Origin: Wuchereria bancrofti
Lineage: Eukaryota; Nematoda; Chromadorea; Rhabditida; Onchocercidae
Direction: 5' to 3'
Assembly (NCBI GenBank): GCA_005281725.1
Contig: SSBO01000007.1
Span: 3,726,402 to 3,790,401 of the forward strand
DNA: 64,000 nucleotides
The stretch's first letter is position 1. The number at the start of each line of letters is the position of its first letter. The translations under genes were made by a program, and so were the position numbers. The notes beneath the pieces were generated by a model, which had not been told where the DNA came from, did not search any database, and worked only from the letters and a program-made list of their open reading frames with translations. Below, in pieces: positions 26,489 to 36,894 of this stretch.

Positions 26489-29400
26489 CTACTTACCAAA
26501 TGATGCATGCAAAGCAGCCATTTGTTGTTCATAAGCTTGCTGTGCAACAGCATTCATGGAATTCGGTGGTCCGGTCATTGGAAAAGCTGTGCCAAATCGT
26601 TGCATATACTGCATTTGTTGATGCTGTTGCAGCTGCGCAAAATAAGCCTAAAAACATGGATAGAATGATAGATAAGTTAGTTAAGCATACCTTTATAAAA
26701 ATAGGATACTGTTACTTCACCTGTTGCTGTTGTTGATGCTGCATGAAGTTCAATGCAGAAGATTGTACATTTTGAGCATTTGTGCTGCGATCACTATTGC
26801 TCGAAGCATGAGATTGAATGGCTGCGAAAGAATTTCCTGAAGCAGCACTTTGATTTCCTAGTTGCTGGTGCACGGCTTGCTTCGTTGTTGAAACATTACC
26901 TTCAAGTAGAAATATACCTCAAAACGATACAAATTTTTAGATAGTCAAAACACTGTCAGTAAATAAAAATGAAAAAAGATGAATATCTCAACTGTTTTTT
27001 AAAAAAAATTGGTCGAGTTTTGAGCAAAACTGGCCCACGGCAAGGCAATTATCAAGTTTTTTCGGTAAGAAATTACCTTTGCAGTAGTATTTCTCTAGAA
27101 CGATATAATCTCATAAAACCTAATTTCAGGCTGTCAAATCTAGTTTATTTAGAGTACAGACCTGTCCCTCCTTGTGATAGAGATTGAGAATTGGAGGAAG
27201 CAACAACTGATGACTGACCAAGGCTGTTGCTGGAATACAAATCCTCTAGGAAAAAAAAAAAAACAATGCTCTGTGAGAATATGAGAAAATATGAAATTCT
27301 TATTTCTGAATTTAAAACTATACCACTTAGTCACTAACCTTTCTTTAGACTGAAAAGGAATCAAACTTGGTGGATTGGCCTTCAAATCATGAATTTTATG
27401 TTTCGAAGTATGAGGCTGTGATATTCCTGAAGTTGTGGCATTGCTCACTGACGGGCTGATAAATGGTATGAAATAGGGCTGTGCAAAAACTGAAGCAGAA
27501 GGAGTGTTTGACAAATTCGGTATAGAAATCGGAATAGTGGAAGCATGACGCAATCCTAAAATTGAGCAGTAATATTTCAGTCATATTATTTAAACAGCAA
27601 CAACAAAAATGCTACAATTAAAAGGTCAGTATTTTGGTAGTTTAAGTAATTCTTATACCGCTCAGACTAGCAACAATGTCTTTAAAATGGGTATTAGTAA
27701 TATGATTAGAAGACTGCATCAATAAAACAGCTGTTGGAAAAAGTAACCCGATGGGTCCATGAAGGATGATGCAAAAGAACCGAGAGCGTTTGCATGTGAC
27801 TGTGTTTTTATTTCGTTCTTTTTTGAACCTGAAAATTTCAGACCAGATTAAGCCCAATAAAAAGCTCAAGACTTCAAAACTTCAAAATCTGAAACCGCAT
27901 GTTGCATATTTTCCAAAAAACCACCAGAACACAAAAACAAACCATCAGAAGAGAAGCCCTGATTCATTTCTGCTGATACTCTTGGAACAGACAATGTAGT
28001 AGCAACAGTAGTTGATGAGCTTACAGGACACAGCAAAGTTGATGAACCAATTCCGCTTTTCGGCACAGTGATCATTTTTTCGTCCTCGATCGACAGACTT
28101 TAATTCAAATAATTGCTCCAGAAAAACAATAGGTTCACCAACAATCAATTTAATCTTTTCATTAACTGACGGGCCGAGATTGGTTTAAGGTGAACAAGAA
28201 CGAACTCCATAAAAAATAAACAGACACAAAAATATACAGATAACAAACCTTAGCTGTTCTAGTGGAGCTTTTTCGGTGCTGCTTACTAATTCTTTAATTC
28301 GATCCAAAGATCGCTCCTCTGATTTGTCGGCCACCTACAATACGACCTTATTTCAGTATTATCGTAGTGCATTTAAAACATAAAGAAAATGAATAATAAC
28401 GACGTAATTTTCTTCAGTTGCCCAAATATTTCAAAAAGAACCTCTTTCTCCAAAGTGGGAGCATCATCCGAAATGTCTGAAAATGCAGGTGAAGTAGCGC
28501 CACCATGAGGTGTAGAAGAAACACTGAAAATTTTTCTGAATTCATTCTTTTGAATTCTAAATCTAAAGAGTTTTATAAAGCACGTAAAACTGCACCAAAA
28601 GAGATCTATACCTGGATGATGGCAGTATTCCTGAGCTGGAAATAACGGTTGTTGACTGTTGCTCACGTGAATGAACTTCACCACTGTTATTTGTTACCAT
28701 TTTACGAATTGCATCAAGTGCAGTAGGCATTTCATTCTGATTTACTGCATTGTTACTAGTGAGTAAGGCACCATATACTGAAAAATATATCATGTTAATA
28801 CAATATATTCATTATAAATAACGAATGTAGTAAGGTGATAATGAAAAACAATGTGTCAAATTTACAATCTATGAATTTAATCATCAGTAAACATAAAAAA
28901 ATTTTAGTGACAACATCATTTCCTACCTTTGCTGGTGACATTTTTTGGACTTTTAACAACGAATGCTTTCTTTCCGTCAGCTTTTGCAGTTCCAATGCTT
29001 GTCTCTGTCTTCTGTGTTACAACCTACAAAAATTCTAGCGATAAATAAAGGTACTGCAGTGTATCACCTGACTCATAGAATTTTCAACCTTAAATAAGAG
29101 TAGCTTGAATTATCCTACCTTGAAGAGTTCATTGATACTTTGTTCTTCATGATTTGTGAGCGTTTTCGATAATTTCGGTTTCGGTGAAACCAAATGAATG
29201 CTGTTTTCATCAGTTTTGAGTTTCCTTCCTTCCGGAATAAATTCGTCTGAGGAAACTGCATGAATATGAGTTAGTTCTCTATCCGTATCGATAGCAACAT
29301 CTTTCATCACGACTAAATTTGTCTGAGTACCCATAGTTTCAACGTAGATCTACAAAACATTACGTTCTGAAAAGTCTCCGAATTTAAATATTTATTCTTA

Positions 29401-32400
29401 AAAATGATAAAAGATAAACTTATGTTAAAATTATTTTCTACCGCTCTTCCTCCGTCTTCTTTCACAAAGTGCGTGTGGTAGTGGACTGCCAACTGCGACT
29501 GAGTGTCATAGCGATGTTCACAACCTGCTACTGGACAGGAATACATTGTAGATAAAACGCATTCGCGTAATTGAGATGAAACATTGTCTGCAACGATTCC
29601 AAATGAACCGAGCGCAGATATTGGATCATTATTTCCAGATGTGAACCATGAGACTGGCGACTGTGACCTTTCATCATCCTGCAGATCTCCACTGATAGCT
29701 GCAATGTTTCTACTTTATTGAAACTTACCACTTTAAGAGAACAAAGAAATATATTTAAACGTTTTTTTTAGCAAACACTTGAGCGCGGTGTTAGCTAATA
29801 ATACAGCATGTTAATCAGACATCAATAAGAACAAACATATTTTCCAGAGTTGGTTACAGTAACTGCAACATTCATACAATAACCTGGTGACCTCTACTTA
29901 CATTGTACATCGCTGGTTGAAGCGCTTGATGGTCGACCAACATTTCCGATCAAACCTTTTCTTCCAGCTGGCTTAATTTCAGGAAATCCATTCGGTGGAC
30001 AAACTGAGGAGCTTCTGTTCGATCTTTAAAACAATATCTTAATTTCAAACAATTTCTTAGTTTGCAGAAACTTATAAAATGGTAAAATGAGAAGATTAAC
30101 CTCATCATATATAGAATTTGACTCATAATTAAAAGAAAAGAATAAATTGAGAACGAAATTAATATATTTATATATGATGAATTAGATAAAATGAAAAAGA
30201 AACTAAGACAATCGAAGAAAGTGTGTTCATAATGACTATGTTTTAAACTGGATACAAGGAATGTTGAACAAACCTTTTAGCATTAAGTCGTTGCTTTGAT
30301 GGACTGCCACCATTTGTTTTATCATGCGAACTAAAAAAGTCGAATCCAGATGCACTGTTTGATGCACCAGACGTACCACCACATCTAAAACCAATCACAT
30401 AATCTATCAGTGAGGCCACAAATAATGCATCACTGGATTATAACTGAAAATGAAGTACTAACTTTTTGTTCATATAAGTATGTTGTAAAGGCGGCAAACC
30501 GTCACCCAAAATACCATACAAATCATGTCCATTCCAATTCGTAACATAATACAAATAATCTGTAAAATTTGACAACAAAGTAGCTTGAACTGAGTTACAA
30601 TTCACAAAAGCAGAAATGTATCGGTTAAATAGCATAACGTTATATTGCGTAGTACAACATACTAATACCGTCTCGACATTTTCTCCAGTGTTTGACTTTT
30701 TCTGTTTCTGTATCATGTCGCCTATAGGCTTAAGTCAGTGAGGTTACTGATATTAAAAATAATTTAAATGTGCCAGGAATCTGCGAAGAAAACAAGTCGA
30801 TGAAGCAAATGTTACAATCTTACTCGACGCTTTTGCAAGTACAGAAATATTGAGGCAATGAGTTGAGCCAACTTTTACATCTATATCTCCATCATTAGTT
30901 TGCACGGACTTCACAGTAACACATGTCGAGCAGTCCCGTATATTCTGTAGTTGAAGTTAGCTTGATTAGACAGAAAGAACTTTTTGAACTGCTGACATAT
31001 AAGTGTGGTGATTTATTTTCAGGCCACAAAGGCACTGTTTTTTAGGCCGAATGTGTACGAGAAATTCGTTAAGCACTTGCTCGTTAAATGAGTACAAAAA
31101 TTTTTTAGTACCTAAAAATGACATTACAATACAGTGAACTGTTATATGAGGTTTAAGTATAACAAATTACTCTTTGTTAAATCAAATGGTGATTTGTATC
31201 ATTAAAAACACATCTTAATGAAATATACTGACTTCAAACCCTGAAAGAAATATGATATTTATGTCTCTCTATGCTAATCTGATTGTAAACAATGTTGCAA
31301 ATCAGATTTTATAAGATGAAGTAACACTACTTGTCCATCATTATAATAAATCGCATATTTCTTGTATCGTCATAAATTTTCGAAATATTTTAATCTACAC
31401 TAAACTCGAATACATAGCAGTGTTTCATACTTTCCAAACTTACCGGTTTCTTCTTTTTCGCTGAACTAGCACCTGCAGAAGTTATGCCTAACTGTGAAGC
31501 TGTCATATTAAAGGAGGGTGCAGCGTTGCTGGGAGAAGCCTGGCAAGTTCCATGGTCATCTTGCTCACTGACACGTCGTTTCTTTTTTCGTATTTTGTTG
31601 CATGGTGAATTGTGCGTTCTACAACACATCAAGTATTATAACACATCAGTTTTGATTATTGCAGTTCACAATGACACCATTATGGACTTATTATCTGATT
31701 ATTAGGATGAAAAATTCGTAAATACTTTAGAGAAATTTACTTTTTTTTATTACTAGATTTCAACATAAAAGTTTGTGACTATCTTTCTGATAGAAGAAAT
31801 ACAAACAAGCAACCAAATATTAAGGTAGGAAATAAAAAGTTAGCGAATACAAAAAGGAAAAGAGATAAAAAGACAATCACAAAAGAACCAAAAATGATAC
31901 ACGAAAAAGTTGAGACGACACTTTTTACTCACTTTTTTATTGCATTTAATATTTTAACAAAACCCACCCTATTATTATAAATTTCAGGTGTATAGATATA
32001 AGAGAAATGACTTTCTTCTATTTACTATATTTTACAGCACTGTTCTGTACGTAACACCAAACGGAACACTTTAAGTACAAAGACAGAAATGTAATCTCGG
32101 TAACGAAAGCTACATAAATTAAATTGTGAAATGGACTTATATCATTGCAGATTACATCATCGCTCATCAGAACGGAAAATTAAGATCACGATTTGAAATC
32201 ACACCGATTAAAGATTTGAAATCTTTAATCAGACTAATAACATCACTGACAATAGGTCACAGTATGAGATAAACCGTGAAATTTTTGATAAAATTTGTAA
32301 AAATATAAGGAATATGAAACGCTAACCCTGTATTTTTTAAGCTAACACCAACTACTGCAGTATTCTGTCGATCCAAATCTGTAGAGTCTTCACCAAATTG

Positions 32401-34572
32401 TCCCTCCTTTAATTAGATTTATCACTACCCTATCATTAAGTAATTGTAAAAATATAGTAATAATGCAACAATAACTTAACGTAAATAATAGGCATGGAAA
32501 TAAAACTAAGAGAAAAATAAAATGCAGTTTGAAACGACATTTCGGAACTTTTTGGAGAAACATAAAAAATCCAGTAACCAAAAATCCTGATATTTTTTAT
32601 TAAATGATTACTAACACAATATACCACATGAATCTTTGTAATCTCTCAAATTTGATAATCTGTAACGTTAGGCGTGAATAAATCTTTTCAAACTGCACCG
32701 CAATTTCTCTTTGATAAATAAGATTCATTTTTTTTGGTTTGATTTTTCCCACAGTTGAAAATTCTGCCGTTATATAAAATCAGAACCACCGTCTCTAACA
32801 TATATGAAAAGTATTCTAGCTAAAAAATTAAAACATGAAACTGCTTAAGGTTGATTTCCAGTAAGTTTAAGACGTACACTGGTAGAAGTTTGTGTTTGCG
32901 GTACATAAGATGCCGAGAGAACACGAGAATTGTGTTCTTCAACCATTACTGAACTCGTCACATTTGTTGGCCCTAGAAAAACTTTCCTATAGAAGAATGC
33001 AATTCCACTGCATGTAAAACTGTTTTGTATGTAAACGGTATTGAATAACGGTTTCAGAGCAATGTTCTTAATATATTTATAATTAATTATCTGATGTAAT
33101 TCCAACATTATTGAATAATCAGGTAAATCTAGTACCAAATGGTGAAAAAATAAATGAACTGAAAAATCAAACAATATCAATAAATTAATTACCAGAAGAA
33201 GTTACACTCGAAGATACAGAAATATTGACTGCTAGCTGACGTGTGCTAGAATGTGCTGTGTTGTACAGAGCATGATGTTCAAACTGTTGTTGCCCACTAT
33301 GGCGAAATTTGCTCGTGCCAGATCCTGCTTCAAAACCACTACTTTGGTATCCAGACCTAAAATCATGTATATATGAATGCACAGTAAAGGGTCAAATTTC
33401 CTTATTAAATTAATAAATTTAACAATCAAACAAACCAGTACTTTTAAAAATCCTCTTTTGTGGAAAAATGGTTGTTGCTGAGGTACAAATAACTCTTAAG
33501 AGAGATTGTTTTAAATTATTTACAGTTCGAGCAAACTACAGTATCTACCTACAAAGCTGAGTTTTTCTTAATAAGTTATGGAAACTTAATGAAAATCCTT
33601 ATTCCTTGAACTGACTTTTTTCCGGATAATTTATTGAAATTCCAAAAATAGTCTTCAAATGTGTTACATTTGAATCTTACCACACCAATTTTACTAATGG
33701 GAGAAGACCGTAAGTCCATAATAAATGTTCGTAGAATGAATGAAGTTCATAAAAAGCACGCACCAGTTAGCTGGGTGGTGAACAGTGGTTGACTGCGCAT
33801 GTAAACTGTTGCCCGTTTCCTCTTCATCATCGATTTCTCCCTCTTCTTTAGATATGTCTTCAGTTCGTGTTGGTCCTAGACGATTTTTAGCAATTTAAAG
33901 CAGCCAAAAATTGGCAAAAAAAAGCACCAATATGTTGAAAATATATGCATCTTCTACAATTCTCAATAACCTTTTTGAAATGCACTGATGCACCTGGCAC
34001 GAATTTGGTGATATATAAAATATGTACTTCCAATATAAAGATGGTTCGAGAAACAAAGCTAATACCTTACGCAGATGGATAAGTATGCAAATGTCCGCAA
34101 AATTATAAACAACGAAGATTTTAAAAAAACCTACCGTCACCACGTTTTTCTCCAGAATACGAAAACTGTCCACCACCGCTGACTGGGCTCTGTGTCCGTT
34201 TGATTGTCATTTTCAATCGATCATCTCGATGAACGCCTTGCACTACTTTTGGAGCTCCACTTTCACAATAAAAATTCGGCTTCGGTTCTGGATCAACCGG
34301 ATGACTTTCCACGCCTACAACAATTAATTCAATTACTAGGAAATATTACAAAAAAAAAAAAACATTATTTCTGATAGATTTTTCTATAATACAAACTCTG
34401 GCTTTAATAAGAATTTACCATCTTCAGAACTTGGTGTTAATTCAATCGTTTTTTCATAAGTTGTCGTTTTGGTTGATGTTTCCGCACAACCTGCTTGGGA
34501 TGAATGAGTATTATCCAGAATAGCATCATCTATCATCAAACGACCCTCATCTTCGTCGTACGAATCACCCAT
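26489..34572 (-). CDS. Scribbler/ZNF608/ZNF609-like single C2H2 zinc-finger nuclear protein
   Basis: This looks like the nematode member of the Scribbler (brakeless)/ZNF608/ZNF609 family, nuclear co-regulators of transcription. The start is MGDSYDEDEGRLMIDD at 34572. About 22 exons follow, roughly at 34572-34430, 34314-34134, 33870-33775, 33360-33195, 32965-32885, 32400-32329 (candidate), 31621-31443, 30944-30826, 30550-30473, 30386-30275, 30025-29903, 29700-29445, 29352-29120, 29022-28927, 28780-28610, 28524-28440, 28335-28255, 28104-27948, 27733-27658, 27555-27343, 27245-27163, 26898-26720 and 26649-26489. Evidence: one C-x4-C-x12-H-x3-H finger (CPVAGCEHRYDTQSQLAVHY), a family-like SPAFSDISDD motif, a YVTNWNGHDLYGILGDG block resembling the family's VTWxxxxYVGTLLD segment, a KIRKKKRR nuclear-localisation stretch, and a Gln-rich C-terminus. 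Low-complexity linkers make exon edges uncertain, and the join near 32850-31640 is weak. Confidence 0.7.
29445..29548 (-). other. C2H2 zinc-finger exon segment
   Basis: The peptide CPVAGCEHRYDTQSQLAVHY continues into HTHF, giving C-x4-C-x12-H-x3-H. The wide C-x4-C spacing and the tyrosine before the loop match the lone finger of ZNF608/609 rather than the C-x2-C fingers of tandem arrays. It is the only finger found in this gene. Confidence 0.75.
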
Positions 34573-36894
34573 CTTCTTTTCATTCAATGATAATTAAACC
34601 CCATTTTATACTATTCACTTAAACGTATGTTTCTAATATGTGGATCACTAAAACTAAAAAAAGTGAGATCGAAAACTGCTGAAACATGATATATATATGC
34701 CGACGACGCACAATCTATAAAAACACAAAAATGAAGACTGAAGAACTGTTGCCTACACCAGCTAAGAGTGTAATGAACAAACATGCATATTGATGTGATG
34801 ATGGAAAAATCTGACTTGAAAATTCAAACAACAATGTCGTGGATTGTTTCTGCATGATAAACGATGTAAAATTCATGCAGATTAAAGGAGTTGAAACAAT
34901 CACTGTTATTACTTGAAGGTAGGAAGATCCGGTCTATCGCTCTAATTACTTTACGTTTTAACTACCGTGACAATTTATAAACATATTCCAAATATTCTGT
35001 TACTTCTCAATCGAATTACCACCCCAAAGAAACTGCCCATTCCTATACTTCTAATAGTCTTATAGTTCTTATCTGAAAACAGACAAACATTTCAACAATT
35101 TTGACATCGTTTGTTTAACAATGATATTTCAAGATTTAAAAGTGAATCATCCTTTTTCTCTCCATTTGTCTTGTCATCCTCCATACAACATCACTTTTTT
35201 GGAGATGGTAAAGATGATCAAATGAAAGTATCCCTGTTTCCAAATATTTTGGATTAAAACAATACTTCCCTAAATTCTTTGAAATCGTTGACAAAAATGA
35301 CTGATCACCGCTCACTTATAACATCTGCCTTACACATGCAAAAAAACAGTATCAGGAAAACATCAGAAGAAAAAGCAATGAAGGATATAAGATATCAAAA
35401 GTTTCTAGTTTTATGTTCTAAACAGACGTCTCTAGATTTCAACAAAAAATTGAACCAAACGAACACCCATAACTCAACTGGTTGCTTCTTCCCATTGCAG
35501 TTTTTATGCCAATAATAACAGCACTCAAATGTCCAGTTGACATGCATGAGCAACAGGTATCATCAAAATTATTTTTTATGGCTCTTCTCCACTCTAGTAC
35601 CCATCCTAACTGTTTGATCCCGAAAGATAGTAATCAGAACTTCTAATTCTTAATTAATCACTTAAGAAATAAAAAATCAACATTATAATTAGCTGAGTTC
35701 GAAACTTTCATAAGAACCACAGATGCAAACGTACTTGCCCGCCGTTATCTTACGCGTTTACCGGAGGTATCGACTTCTGGAATCGTCTCTCTTATTTTAC
35801 AGTGAATCTACGTCCGCTCTGTGCACTTTTGCCCCGTAAGCAGTAAGATTATCGTAGGAACGGTAAGAGAATGAATATTCCCAGGAAATGACCAGCAGAA
35901 GCTGTGTGAGTGTAAGCCGCAGTGCGCACTCCGAAATGAGCCCTAGTTCTCCCATGCTCACGTCATCGCTGTTATGCTGCTATATGTGTATCTCGACCGC
36001 CTATTGCAGCTTGATACACAGAGATTAGGTCGTGGTGCGTAATGTCAGTCCGAATGCACCTCAACTTAAATAGTAGAGTTAGGGATTTATGTGGTTTCAA
36101 GATACTGCAAGAATCTCAAGATTTATTTCAGTGAATTATGTAGACCTGGATTAGCCCAATTGAAATAGTAAGTGAAGTGTACAAACAGATTGTCCAAGTG
36201 GACCTACATTAATACGATACATTGAAATGATGAGTGTAGTTCCCTTGAGCTAACTAATAATACTGACACAAAACATAGCATCATATAATACAGTACATCA
36301 ACACAGTGCTACCTCTAATTCCATCTTCCCGTAATTCGCTAGCATATCATATAATTATATAATTTGTAAAACACCTCTCTCCACACTCCCACATACTTTT
36401 TTTTAATTTTCTGAACCACTAGGATGGCAGTTTCACAATCACTAGAGTAATTTCAGGATTCGACATACTAAATCTTAGGATCATCTGGACTTTCTTCTTT
36501 GCACATTTGCGTTTATACGTCTATTTTGCCATGCTGAATGGGAATGCCGGCGTTTACATGGCTGACTATTTTCACACGCCAGCCAGAATCGTTGTAAACG
36601 TCTTATGACACGGTGCTGAAATGAGAGAACAGGAAAAGAAGGAAATATGTTGCGGTAATTATAGCTTGATGAAGCAAATTCAAGGACTGCGCTCTAATAT
36701 GGTATTTCATGACTTTTTAAAAGTGATAAGAAAATGAAATCAACATATATTGTATCTCGACTTGCGTGGTTGTACAGTAAGTACGCAATTCTCGATAAAG
36801 TCTAATTTAGCTTTTTGGTTTAGTTTGAAGGCTGTATGAAAAGGAATGTTTAGCATACTTTAATTGCAAAGCAACGTATCGATCCAACCTCTGA
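34573..36894. other. Upstream region of the zinc-finger gene
   Basis: No coding exons were recognised. A clearly GC-richer block lies at about 35725-36060, described separately. The rest is AT-rich with short frames only. It separates the 5' end of the zinc-finger gene from the 3' end of cyclin E, both on the - strand. Confidence 0.5.
35725..36060 (-). promoter_or_regulatory. Possible promoter / 5' UTR block (GC-rich)
   Basis: This roughly 330-base stretch is much richer in G+C than its surroundings and has a CRE-like TGACGT (- strand, 35960-35965). It lies 1.2-1.5 kb upstream of the zinc-finger gene start. A promoter or non-coding first exon is the likeliest reading, but this is inference from composition and position. 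Confidence 0.3.

Noticed and set aside
27945..28148. 67-codon - strand frame in the zinc-finger gene
   Set aside because: The overlapping frame giving SIEDEKMITVPKSGIGSS has proper splice sites and fits the gene's Ser/Thr-rich style.
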